Shown here piece by piece: positions 25,145 to 34,072 of a stretch of DNA of 64,000 nt. The notes beneath the pieces were generated by a model that searched no databases, was not told where the DNA came from, and saw nothing but the letters and a program-made list of their open reading frames with translations. Source of the DNA: JAWKWA01 sp041397765 (GTDB taxonomy: Bacteria > Pseudomonadota > Alphaproteobacteria > Rhizobiales > Hyphomicrobiaceae). The translations under genes were made by a program, and so were the position numbers. Each line of letters starts with the position of its first letter. Position 1 is the first letter of the stretch. The stretch covers positions 176,426 to 240,425 of the forward strand of contig JAWKWA010000005.1 in NCBI GenBank assembly GCA_041397765.1, in the 5' to 3' direction.

Positions 25145-26989
25145 TCAACCCTCGTCGAGTGTCGCCGCCGCCAGGAACTGAGTCCGGCACAGCATGGCAT
25201 AGATGCCGTCGCGCGCGATCAGCTCGCGATGCGTGCCGGTTTCCACCGCCCGTCCCTCGTCCATGACGCAGATGAGGTCGGCGCCCTGCACCGTCGACAG
25301 CCGGTGGGCGATGACGAGCGTGGTGCGGCCCCGGCTGAAGCGCTCGAGCGCATCCTGGACCAGCCGCTCCGACTCGGTGTCGAGCGCGCTGGTCGCCTCG
25401 TCGAGCAAAAGGATCGGCGCGTTCTTCAGGATGGCGCGGGCGAGCGCGAGGCGCTGGCGCTGGCCACCCGACAACCGCATGCCGCGATCGCCGATGACCG
25501 TGTCGTAGCCGTTCGGCAGCGCCCGGATGAAACGATGCGCGGCCGCCGCCTCGGCCGCCGCGAAGATCTCCTCGTCGCTCGCCCCGAGCCGGCCGAGCGC
25601 GATGTTCTGGCGCACCGTGTCGTTGAACAACGTGATGTCCTGGCTGACGATCGAGATCGACTGGCGCAGGCTGGCGATGGTGACGTCGCGGATCTCCTGA
25701 CCGTCGATCGCGATGGTTCCTTCCTGGGGCTCGAAGAGGCGCGGCACCAGATTGATGACCGTGGTCTTGCCCGCCCCCGATCGCCCGACCAGTGCGACCG
25801 TGGTGCCGCCCTTCACCTCGAGCGAGAAATCGCGGATCGCCGGCACGTTCGCGTCATAGGCGAAGGTGACGTGGTGGAAGCCGATCGCCCCGGCCGAGAC
25901 CTCGAGCGGCCGCGCGTCGGGCCGATCGACGATCCGCGGCTTCTCGTCGAGCATCTCGTAGACCCGCTCGAGCGCGCCGAGGCCCTCCTGCACGCGCGCG
26001 TTCAGATTGCCGAAGCCGCGGATCGGCTGGGCCGCCTGCAGCAACGCGGCGACGAAGCCCATGAAATCGCCGATCGAGGAGACGCCCGAGGAGAGGCGAT
26101 AGCCGACGAAGGCGGTGACGCCGGCGAGTGCGAGGCCGCCGAGCGCCTCCAGCATCGGATCGAGCGCGGCACGCGCCCGGATCGCCTTCATGCGCAGCCG
26201 GTAGATCTGGTCGAAGCTGGAATTGGTGCGCTCGCCGGCATAGTCCTCGAGCCGGAAGGTCTTGATCAGCCGGACGCCGCCGAGGCTTTCCGACAGACCC
26301 GCGGTCATGTCGGCGAGCTCGGCCTGTGTGCGCCGCGCGACGCGCCTCAGCCGCTGGCCCATGCGCATGACCGGCAGCACCGCGACCGGATAGATGCCGA
26401 GCACGATCAGCGTCAGCACCGGGTCGATGTAGAACATCACCCCGACCGTCGCGATGATCGTCAGGATGTCGCGTACCGAGGTGTTGAGCGCGGCCGTGGC
26501 GGCGAGCTGGATCGCCTGGATGTCGTTCGTCAGGCGCGAGACGAGGTGGCCGGGCGTATCGCGGGCGAGGCGGGCGAAATCGGCCTTCAGGAGATGGGCA
26601 TAGACGGCCTTCTGCAACTCGACCGTCATGCGCATGACGGTCTTGTTGGTGACGACCACCTGCAGATAGAGCGCCAGCGAGCGCGCCATGGTGATGCCGA
26701 GGATCGCCCCGATGATCGGCCACATCGAGGAGAAATCGCCGCCGCCGAGCGCGTTGAAGGCATATTTGACGATCAGGCCATAGGCGCCCGAAGCCGCCGC
26801 CACCACGGCCATGAGGGCAAAACAGACCGCAAGCTCGCCGATCCGGCCGCGGACCCAATCCTTGAGGAAGCGCTTCAGCAGTGCCGAGGCGCGCGCGTCG
26901 ATCCGCACGGGGCCTTCGCCCGGCCCGGCGGGATCACTCGCCGCCTTGGCCGTTCGATCGGCCGGGGACCTCTCTGGCGTCTCCTGCAA
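25145..26989 (-). CDS. ABC exporter half-transporter, MsbA/lipid A type
   Basis: A 614-residue half-size exporter with fused membrane and ATPase domains. About six membrane segments lie between residues 50 and 330. The ATPase has Walker A GRSGAGKTT (about 414-422), Q-loop SIVSQDITLFND, signature LSGGQRQRLALARAIL, Walker B ILLLDEATSALD and the H-loop VIAHRLST. The membrane part is closest to MsbA, the lipid A/phospholipid flippase, and the adjoining DUF4170 gene is a frequent neighbour of lipid A core genes in this order, which supports that role. Multidrug export is the alternative. The start MQETPERSPADR is accepted as given. Confidence 0.88.
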   Translation of the reverse strand: MQETPERSPADRTAKAASDPAGPGEGPVRIDARASALLKRFLKDWVRGRIGELAVCFALMAVVAAASGAYGLIVKYAFNALGGGDFSSMWPIIGAILGITMARSLALYLQVVVTNKTVMRMTVELQKAVYAHLLKADFARLARDTPGHLVSRLTNDIQAIQLAATAALNTSVRDILTIIATVGVMFYIDPVLTLIVLGIYPVAVLPVMRMGQRLRRVARRTQAELADMTAGLSESLGGVRLIKTFRLEDYAGERTNSSFDQIYRLRMKAIRARAALDPMLEALGGLALAGVTAFVGYRLSSGVSSIGDFMGFVAALLQAAQPIRGFGNLNARVQEGLGALERVYEMLDEKPRIVDRPDARPLEVSAGAIGFHHVTFAYDANVPAIRDFSLEVKGGTTVALVGRSGAGKTTVINLVPRLFEPQEGTIAIDGQEIRDVTIASLRQSISIVSQDITLFNDTVRQNIALGRLGASDEEIFAAAEAAAAHRFIRALPNGYDTVIGDRGMRLSGGQRQRLALARAILKNAPILLLDEATSALDTESERLVQDALERFSRGRTTLVIAHRLSTVQGADLICVMDEGRAVETGTHRELIARDGIYAMLCRTQFLAAATLDEG

Positions 26990-27089
26990 GGCCTCGTCAA
27001 CTCCGCTCTGACCGGCCGGCCGGTCGCGCCTCGACTATCGGCATTCTTCGGCCCGGCACCGCTCGTGCCGGCCAGCCAGGGCATGCCGG

Positions 27090-27335
27090 CTATTGCGCGT
27101 CGGGCTCGAGCAGCCGGTGCAGATGGACGATGAAATACCGCATATGCGCGTTGTCGACGGTGCGCTGGGCCGCCGCCTTCCAGGCTTCATAGGCCTTCTT
27201 GTAGCTCGGATAAATGCCGACGACGTCGAGATGCTCGAGGTCCTCGAACACCACGCCGTCGAGCGAGGCGAGCTCGCCGCCGAAAACGAGGTGCAGGAGC
27301 TGCTTGTTCTCGACCTTGTGCGGCCCGCTCTCCAT
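27090..27335 (-). CDS. DUF4170 domain-containing protein
   Basis: An 81-residue soluble protein of the DUF4170 family, found in Hyphomicrobiales near lipid A/Kdo genes. Signatures are LHLVFGGELASLDGVVFEDLEHLDVVGIYPSYKKAYEAWKAAAQRTVDNAHMRYFIVHLHRLLEP (read in pieces), including GIYPSYKKAYEAWKAAAQ. The function is unknown. ATG 27335 has GAGGAG eight bases upstream; the longer frame to 27446 is unsupported. It lies 100 bases upstream of the MsbA-like gene on the same strand and could be co-transcribed with it. Confidence 0.88.
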   Translation of the reverse strand: MESGPHKVENKQLLHLVFGGELASLDGVVFEDLEHLDVVGIYPSYKKAYEAWKAAAQRTVDNAHMRYFIVHLHRLLEPDAQ

Positions 27336-27485
27336 GGCTGTCGTCTCCTCGCTCTGACAGCCCTCGGGGACTGCAGCGTTCATGGCGTGGTGAATCGGCC
27401 ACCCGGCCGCGCGTCCTTCCTGCAACAGGGGGTGGGGCGGCGGCAAGCCCCCACATCCGCGATCGGCACGAGACCTGTCCCCCTC

Positions 27486-28430
27486 TCAGCCGATCGCCGC
27501 ATCGGCGAGGAGCCCGAGGAACACGATCGCCCCCAGATGGTGGTTCGACCGGAACCGCGCGAGGCAGTTGGCGCCATCGCCGATGTCGAGCGTGCGGATC
27601 TGCCAGATCATATGCAGGCCGGCGAGCCCGAGCCCGAGAAAGGCGAGGGGGCCGCCCCCCGCGAGCGCGACCGCAAGCCCGAGCCCGCCGAGCGTCAGCC
27701 CATAGAAGACCGTCAGCCACGGCTTGGTCCTGGCCCCGAAGCGCAGAGCCGTCGATTTGAGGCCGATGAGCGCGTCGTCCTCCTTGTCCTGGTGGGCATA
27801 GATCGTGTCGTAGCCGATGATCCAGGCGATCGCGGCGGCATAGAGCGCGACGGCCGGCCAGTCGAGCGTGCCGAGCCGGGCCGCAAAGCCCATCAGCGCC
27901 CCCCAGCCGAAGGCGAGCCCGAGCACCGATTGCGGCCAGTGCGTGACCCGCTTCATGAACGGGTAGATCGCGACGATGCCGAGCGAGGCGATGCCGAGGA
28001 GGATCGTGAAGCGGTTGAACTGGAGGAGCACGAGCAGCCCGGCGAATGCGAGGCCGATCATGAAGAGCTTGGCCGCCCGCACCGAGATCTGGCCCGAGGG
28101 AATGGGCCGCGAGCGGGTGCGCTCGACCTTGGCGTCGAAGTCCCGGTCGACGAGGTCGTTATAGGCACAGCCCGCCGCCCGCATGACGAATGCGCCGGCA
28201 AGGAAGAGCGCCAGATGCCAGGGGCTCGGATACGGATCGCCGGCGGCGATGGCAGCGAGCGCCGACGACCACCAGCACGGCCACATCAGCAGCCAGGCCC
28301 CGATCGGCCGGTCGGCCCGGGCGAGCCGGAGATAGGGCTTCACGGCCTCGGGTGCCAGCCGGTCGACCCAGTTGCCGGGAATGGCATCGGCGACGGTGCC
28401 GGCATGGCCGCTGGGGATCGGTCCGGTCAT
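27486..28430 (-). CDS. ubiA: 4-hydroxybenzoate polyprenyltransferase
   Basis: A 314-residue integral membrane prenyltransferase that attaches the polyprenyl tail to 4-hydroxybenzoate in ubiquinone synthesis. The first aspartate-rich motif is CAYNDLVDRDFDAKVERTRSRP (N-D-x-x-D-x-x-x-D, about residues 84-94) and the second is YDTIYAHQDKEDDALIGLKSTA (about 206-219). Eight to nine hydrophobic segments are visible. The start at 28430 has GAGGACG upstream. The C-terminus ends SNHHLGAIVFLGLLADAAIG, as in relatives. The octaprenyl-diphosphate synthase that would supply its substrate is encoded at 45.5 kb. Confidence 0.95.
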   Translation of the reverse strand: MTGPIPSGHAGTVADAIPGNWVDRLAPEAVKPYLRLARADRPIGAWLLMWPCWWSSALAAIAAGDPYPSPWHLALFLAGAFVMRAAGCAYNDLVDRDFDAKVERTRSRPIPSGQISVRAAKLFMIGLAFAGLLVLLQFNRFTILLGIASLGIVAIYPFMKRVTHWPQSVLGLAFGWGALMGFAARLGTLDWPAVALYAAAIAWIIGYDTIYAHQDKEDDALIGLKSTALRFGARTKPWLTVFYGLTLGGLGLAVALAGGGPLAFLGLGLAGLHMIWQIRTLDIGDGANCLARFRSNHHLGAIVFLGLLADAAIG

Positions 28431-28723
28431 CGTCCTCGTCAAACCTTTCTCGAGGGCTCCGGGGCCGGGGCCCCGATGGCGACACGGTCGGCCGTGGTGC
28501 CGGATCGGTTCGCCGTGCGAACATGCCCCGGCCGGGTCCCAAGCATCAAGCAAGCCCCGCCACCCCGCGGCGCCAAGGGGCCGCCCTCCCGCGTCATCGG
28601 TATTCCCGCGAACCGGGGAGGGCTGCGCACATACAACTGACGCCGCCAGGGGCCGGTCGGGCATCGATGCCATCCGCGTCGCAGGAGCCGGTTCCCCGTC
28701 GGCGCCAGCATCCGCGACGCGAA

Positions 28724-28751
28724 AGGGCGCCACCCGGCGGGGCGGCGCCCT
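28724..28751 (-). terminator. Candidate terminator hairpin of the aquaporin gene
   Basis: AGGGCGCC (28724-28731) pairs perfectly with GGCGCCCT (28744-28751) across a 12-base GC-rich loop, about 30 bases after the aqpZ stop on the minus strand. Only three T follow the stem in the direction of transcription, so the case for intrinsic termination is moderate. Confidence 0.5.
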
Positions 28752-28780
28752 CGAACTCCATTCGGTGCCGGACGGCGACC

Positions 28781-29464
28781 TCACTTCCCGTCGAGCAGGC
28801 CCGTCTTGAACAGGACGCCGGCGACGGCTGCGCCGAGGCAGGGCGCGACGATGAACAGCCAGAGCTGCGACATCGCCCCCGAGCCGGCGAACAGCGCCGG
28901 GCCGAGGCTGCGGGCCGGATTGACCGACACACCCGTCACCTGGATACCGACGATATGGATGACGACGAGCGTCAGGCCGATGGCGAGACCGGCCATGGCG
29001 CCGGGCGCGCCCGCCCCGGTCGAACCGAGGATGACGAGCAGGAAGAGGAAGGTTGCGACCGCCTCGAAGACGAAGGCCGCCCCCATGCCGTACTCGCCGA
29101 GATAGCCCGCGCCCCAGCCGTTCTGGCCGAGACCGGCGGCGGCGACGTCGTGGCCGGTCAGCTTGCCCGTGACGATCATGTAGAGCACGAAGGCGCCGGC
29201 GATGGCGCCGAGGCACTGCGCGATCACATAGGTGATGAAGTCGCCCGTGGTCATGCGGCCGGCGATGAGCGCGCCGAGGCTGACGGCGGGATTGATGTGG
29301 CAGCCCGACACCGGGCCGATGCCATAGGCCATGGCGATGAGCGCCAGGCCGAACGCGAAGGCGATGCCGAGGACGCCGACCTGCGAACCGGCGATCACCG
29401 CCGCGCCGCAGCCAAGCAGTACGAGCGTGAAAGTGCCGATGAACTCCGCCAATGCCTTGTTCAT
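28781..29464 (-). CDS. aqpZ: Aquaporin Z
   Basis: A 227-residue MIP channel with six membrane segments and two half-helices. The first NPA lies at residues 58-60 (CHINPAVSLG) and the second at 182-184 (SVNPARSLGP). The aromatic/arginine filter can be placed as Phe38, His170 and Arg185, which is the water-selective pattern; the fourth position is Val rather than the Thr of E. coli AqpZ. It carries water across the inner membrane during osmotic change. The start at 29464 is preceded by a run of G (TTGGGGGGACTACC), and a GATAAT-like -10 lies about 45 bases upstream. Confidence 0.95.
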   Translation of the reverse strand: MNKALAEFIGTFTLVLLGCGAAVIAGSQVGVLGIAFAFGLALIAMAYGIGPVSGCHINPAVSLGALIAGRMTTGDFITYVIAQCLGAIAGAFVLYMIVTGKLTGHDVAAAGLGQNGWGAGYLGEYGMGAAFVFEAVATFLFLLVILGSTGAGAPGAMAGLAIGLTLVVIHIVGIQVTGVSVNPARSLGPALFAGSGAMSQLWLFIVAPCLGAAVAGVLFKTGLLDGK

Positions 29465-29789
29465 GGTAGTCCCCCCAAGTTCTCCGCCGCGGCAATCGCG
29501 GCAGAACCGCGATTATCAACTAGGCCGAGTCGGCGCAAATCGGCAGAATACGTAGTGTTACGGAGGGCCGGGATACGGGGGCGGCATGGCGGACCGGACG
29601 GCCGCTCGGCGTGGCACGGCGAGGATCGGAAGGTAAGGCAAGGGAACGCGCTCTCGTCGCGAGACGCAAACGCGCCCGACTTTCGCGCCGTGGCGGCCCC
29701 CCGGGTTATGCCTGCCAAGGTTATGCCTGCCAGGAGTAGGCCCGCCCGCCAGGGGGTAAGCTTGGCAGTGTCCGCCCTCGAGCGGCCCC
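29465..29789. other. Intergenic region between csoR and aqpZ
   Basis: About 325 bases. The part next to aqpZ is AT-richer and likely holds its promoter. At 29704-29733 GGTTATGCCTGCCA is repeated twice in tandem with a 15-bp step, and a weaker third version follows. No supported gene is present. Confidence 0.4.
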
Positions 29790-30065
29790 TCACCTGTCGG
29801 AGCGGGCGAGCACGGCCATCAGCTCGGCGATCTTCTGGCGCTGCTCGTCGGGGTCGCCCGAACAGATGGCATGCTCGACGCAATGGCCGACATGATCCTT
29901 CAGCACCTCGTCCTCGACCCGCCGGAGCGCGGCGCGGACCGCCGAGATCTGCGTGATGACGTCGATGCAGTAGCGGTTCTCCTCCACCATGCGGGAGAGA
30001 CCGCGAACCTGCCCTTCGATGCGCTTCAGCCGCCTGAGGCAGCCTGCCTTCGTCTCGCTCTGCAT
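29790..30065 (-). CDS. csoR: Copper-sensing transcriptional repressor, CsoR type
   Basis: A 91-residue four-helix repressor of the CsoR/RcnR family. The Cu(I) ligands C-H-C are Cys33, His58 and Cys62, with the exact family spacing (25 and 4 residues), in NRYCIDVITQISAVRAALRRVEDEVLKDHVGHCVEH. GCLRRLKRIEGQVRGLSRMVEEN is the N-terminal DNA-contacting helix. Copper binding releases the operator. It diverges from copA, and the palindrome at 30075-30091 lies 10 bases upstream of its start, so it should repress both itself and copA. The start at 30065 was chosen over a longer frame for family length. Confidence 0.93.
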   Translation of the reverse strand: MQSETKAGCLRRLKRIEGQVRGLSRMVEENRYCIDVITQISAVRAALRRVEDEVLKDHVGHCVEHAICSGDPDEQRQKIAELMAVLARSDR

Positions 30066-30074
30066 TCTTGACCC

Positions 30075-30091
30075 ATACCCTCCGAGGGTAT
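30075..30091. promoter_or_regulatory. CsoR-type operator palindrome between csoR and copA
   Basis: ATACCCTCCGAGGGTAT is an inverted repeat with perfect 8-base arms around one central base, of the TACCC...GGGTA class known for CsoR operators. It lies 10 bases from the csoR start and about 190 bases before copA, so it can control both divergent promoters. Confidence 0.8.
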
Positions 30092-30279
30092 ATTCGGCAA
30101 GCGGCAACGTCCAATCCGGCCTCCGCGACCTGCCGGCCGCGCCCGATCCTCCGGCCCGCTGTTCATGGGCTATCGGGGCCATCGCGGCACTCGGCCAGAG
30201 GAGGGCGGCAACCCGCTCCGCCTGCGATGCGCCAGTCCCCACGGCGCGGAACGCACAGAGGAGCCGAGGAGACCCTGCA

Positions 30280-32860
30280 ATGTCTCGCAGCCACCATCCT
30301 CATGCCTCGCCCCGCGACCACCGCCCGGACGGCTCCTGCTGCGGTGGAGCCGCCTCGGCCCCCGTCCATCGCGATCCCGTCTGCGGCATGACCGTCGATC
30401 CCGATCCCGCCAAGGGCAAGCCGACCGCCGAACATGGCGGGCGCAACTGTATATTTCTGCAACACCAGATGCCGCGAGCGCCTTCCTCGCCGCGCCCGAC
30501 GACTATCTGACGGCCGTCGATCCGGTCTGCGGCATGATCGTCGACCGCGCGACCGCCCGCTTCATGACGAAGCACGAGGGCCAGCGCGTCTATTTCTGCT
30601 CGGCCGGTTGCGAGAGCCGCTTCGTGGCCGATCCCGCCCGCTATCTGCAGGATGCCGCTTCCGCACCGGGCGCAACCTCGGCGCCGGCCTCGGCCGCCCC
30701 GGCCGGCACGCTCTGGACCTGCCCGATGGATCCCCAGATCGTGCGCGACCGGCCCGGCGACTGCCCGATCTGCGGCATGGCGCTCGAGCCTGCGGGCGTG
30801 CCACCGGCCGCCCCGCCGAACCCTGAACTCGTCGACCTGAAGCGCCGGCTCGTCGTCGCGCTCTTCACCCTGCCGCTCTTCGTGCTGTCGATGGGCGGCC
30901 ACTGGGCGCCCCTGGGCGATCTGATCGGTCATGGCGGCGCCTCGCTCTGGCAGTTGGCGCTCGCGACCCCCGTCGTGCTCTGGGCGGGCTGGCCGCTGCT
31001 CCGCAAGGGGTGGGCCTCGGTGCTCAACCGCAGCCCCAACATGTTCACGCTGATCGGCATCGGCATCGTCACGGCCTATGTCTACAGCCTCGTTGCGACG
31101 CTGCTGCCCGGCGTTTTTCCGGCCGGGTTCCGCCGTCCCGAGGGGGGCGTCGATGTCTATTTCGAAGCCGCGGCGATGATCACCGTGCTCGTCCTGCTCG
31201 GCCAGGTGCTCGAGTTGCGCGCCCGCGAACGGACCGGCGGGGCGCTGCGGGCGCTCCTCGACCTCGCGCCGAAGATGGCCCGGCGGATCGGGCCGGACGG
31301 CGAGGAGCACGAGATTCCGCTCGACGCCGTCGTGAAAGGCGACCGCCTGCGCGTCAGGCCGGGCGAGGCGGTGCCGGTCGACGGCCTCGTGCTGGAGGGG
31401 CGCTCGTCCATCGACGAGAGCCTGCTGACCGGCGAGCCCGTGCCGGTCGAGAAGGGGCCTGAGGATCAGGTCACCGGTGGCACCGTCAACGGCTCGGGCG
31501 GTTTCGTCATGCGCGCCGAGAAGGTCGGGGCCGAGACCATGCTGCAGCGGATCGTCGCCATGGTGGCGGACGCCCAACGCAGCCGCGCGCCGATCCAGAG
31601 CCTCGCCGACCGCGTCTCGGCCTGGTTCGTGCCCGCCGTCGTCGCGGCCGCCGCGCTCGCCTTCCTCGCCTGGGCGCTCTTCGGCCCGGCGCCCTCGCTG
31701 GCCTATGGGCTGGTCGCCGCCGTCGCCGTGCTGATCATCGCCTGTCCCTGCGCGCTCGGTCTCGCCACGCCCATCTCGATCATGGTTGCGACCGGCCGCG
31801 GCGCCGGCTCGGGCCTGCTGATCCGCAATGCCGAGGCGCTGGAGCGGCTCGCCTCGATCGACACGCTCGTCCTCGACAAGACCGGCACGCTGACCGAGGG
31901 CAAGCCGGCAGTATCCGAGATCGTCGCGGCCGCCGGCCACACAGAGGACGCGCTCCTTGCCGATCTGGCGGCGCTCGAGGCGGGCAGCGAGCATCCGCTT
32001 GCCGCCGCGATCGTCACCGAGGCGAGAAAGCGGGGCCTCTCCATCGCCCGTGCCGAGGCGTTCCGCTCGATCGCCGGCAAGGGCGTCGAGGCGAAGGTCG
32101 CCGGCCGGCGCCTCGTGCTCGGCAACGACGCCATGATGGCGCAGGCGGGTATCGATGCCGCTTCGCTGCGCCAGACCGCCGAGCGGCTGCGGCGCGACGG
32201 CCGCACCGTCATGCTCGCCGCTGTCGATGGTCGCTTCGCCGGCCTCGTCGCGGTCGCCGATCCGGTGAAGGCGAGCGCGCCCGACGCCCTTCGCGACCTG
32301 CGCGGCCTCGGGCTCGACATCGTCATGCTGACTGGCGACAACGCCCTCACCGCCGAGGCGGTCGCGCGCAAGCTCGGCATCACCGATGTCCATGCCGGCA
32401 TCCTGCCCGACGGCAAGCAGCAGGTGGTCGAGACCCTGATCGCGGGCGGGCGCCGCGTCGCCATGGCGGGAGACGGCGTCAACGATGCGCCGGCACTGGC
32501 CAGGGCCGATGTCGGCATCGCCATGGGCGCGGGCGCCGATGTCGCCAAGGAAAGCGCCGGTGTGACGCTGGTCAAGGGCGAGCTCGGCGGCATCGCCCGG
32601 GCGGTTCGGCTGTCGCGCGCGACGATGACCAATATCCGCCAGAACCTCGCCTTCGCCTTCCTCTACAACGCGCTCGGCGTGCCGGTGGCGGCGGGCGCGC
32701 TCTATCCGCTCTTCGGCATCTGGCTCTCGCCGATCGTCGCGGCGGCGGCGATGAGCCTCTCTTCGGTCTCGGTCATCGGCATAAGGTTGCGCTCGCTCGA
32801 TCTGGAAAAACGCGGCCGGGGCCGACCGGTCGTTTCCTCAGCCGCCGACCGGTGGGTTGA
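30280..32860 (+). pseudogene. copA: Copper-translocating P1B-type ATPase, reading frame interrupted
   Basis: The encoded protein exports Cu(I). Order of parts: His-rich start MSRSHHPHASPRDHRPDG; YHS-type domain DPVCGMTVDPDPAKGK...; second YHS domain VDPVCGMIVDRATARF...VYFCSAGCESRF; a LWTCPMDPQIVRDRPGDCPICGM metal site; then the transporter with TGEP, membrane motif IACPCALGLATP, DKTGTLTEG, SEHPLA, MLTGDN and GDGVNDAPAL. The frame changes three times: an extra G at 30439-30441 and an extra C at 30481-30482, both within the first YHS domain, and probably a missing A in the run 32807-32811. With that base restored the protein would stop at TGA 32858-32860; as written the frame runs on antisense through the next gene. 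Reading across the indels gives a complete ATPase, so an assembly error is likelier than decay. Confidence 0.85.
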
Positions 32861-33887
32861 GGAGGTCGAGCGCCTCGCCCCATGTGTCGGTGACGAGGAA
32901 GCCCTGCGGAAAGGGATCGCTCGGATCCAGACCGATCGTGTGCATGCCGTGGACGAAGCCCCGTCCCGTCACCCGCGACAGCGTGGCGGGACGGCCGGCG
33001 ATCTCGGTCTCGCCGACGAGCTCGACGCCGAACTCCGAACCGATCACCGAGCGCGCCACCAGCTTCTCCCCGACCTTCACCTCGCCGCGGGCGTGGCGCA
33101 CCGCCATCCGCGCCGCATTGCCGGTGCCGCACGGGCTGCGGTCGATGCGGCCGGGCGGCATGATCGTCGCCCCGACCGGATGGCCGTCGTCCGACCAGTC
33201 GGTCAGCATGGTGTAGGAGATGCCGCGGATCTCGGGGATTTCGGGGTGGACGATGTCCATCTGCCGGTTGAGCGCCTGCTGCACTGCCATGCCGGCGTCG
33301 ACGAGCCGCCGTGCCGAGCCCCGATCGATCCTGAGGCCGAGCTGGCGGCAGTCGAGAAGGGCGTAGAAGCAGCCGCCATAGGCGATGTCGACGGTGACGG
33401 GACCAAGGCCCGGCACCGTGATCGCGAGGTCGAGCTCGAGGACGAAGCTCGGATTCATGTCGAGTGTCACGCTCTCGCACTTGCCGTTGCGGCAGCGGGC
33501 GACCGCGCGGACCAGCCCCGCCGGGGTCTCCAGATGGAGCCGGGTCTCGGGCTCCTTCATCGGCACCATGCCGGTCTCCGTCAGTACCGTCGTCACGCAG
33601 ATGCAATTGGAGCCCGACATCGCATGCGCCCGGTCGCCCTGCAGGATGATGAAGGCGGCGTCGGCCTCGGGCAGCGTGGTCGGCAGGAGAATATTGGTCG
33701 ACATCTGCGCCGAGCCGCGCGGCTCGAGGACGAGGAAGCGCCGCAGGCTGTCGTCGACCTCGTTCAGATGATGGAGCTTCTCGGCGGGTGTACGGCCGGG
33801 AATGGCCGGCAGACCGCCCGTCACGACGCGCCCGACCTCGCCCTCGGCATGGGCCTCGACCATCGTCACGAAACGCTGCCAGCGCAT
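32838..33887 (-). CDS. Proline racemase family protein (hydroxyproline epimerase or trans-3-hydroxyproline dehydratase)
   Basis: A 349-residue diaminopimelate-epimerase-fold enzyme. In proline racemase two Cys act as acid and base. Here the second is present (RSPCGTGNAARMAV), but at the first position the motif is HAMSGSNCICVTTVLTETG, with Ser where the family has Cys (MCGH). Ser/Cys members include trans-3-hydroxy-L-proline dehydratases and some hydroxyproline epimerases, so simple proline racemisation is unlikely. The rest of the family pattern is clear (GGCFYALLD, GFVHGMHTIGLD). ATG 33887 follows AAGAGGTGG. Its 3' end overlaps the end of copA on the other strand. No transporter or partner gene for hydroxyproline is adjacent. 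Confidence 0.85.
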   Translation of the reverse strand: MRWQRFVTMVEAHAEGEVGRVVTGGLPAIPGRTPAEKLHHLNEVDDSLRRFLVLEPRGSAQMSTNILLPTTLPEADAAFIILQGDRAHAMSGSNCICVTTVLTETGMVPMKEPETRLHLETPAGLVRAVARCRNGKCESVTLDMNPSFVLELDLAITVPGLGPVTVDIAYGGCFYALLDCRQLGLRIDRGSARRLVDAGMAVQQALNRQMDIVHPEIPEIRGISYTMLTDWSDDGHPVGATIMPPGRIDRSPCGTGNAARMAVRHARGEVKVGEKLVARSVIGSEFGVELVGETEIAGRPATLSRVTGRGFVHGMHTIGLDPSDPFPQGFLVTDTWGEALDLLNPPVGG

Positions 33888-34072
33888 GGGTGCCACCTCT
33901 TGCCGCCATCGCCTGCAGGGCCGGCACGGCGCGCCGTTCCCGCAAAGCCCGGCCGATCCTTGGCCGAGCCGCCGAGCGCGGTCAACGGGGCTGAGCGGGC
34001 GAAGCCGGGGGCGAGCGCCGCGGCAGTCCATGGAGAGGCGCGAGCCCGAACCTGGACCAGCGGGTCGGCGCC

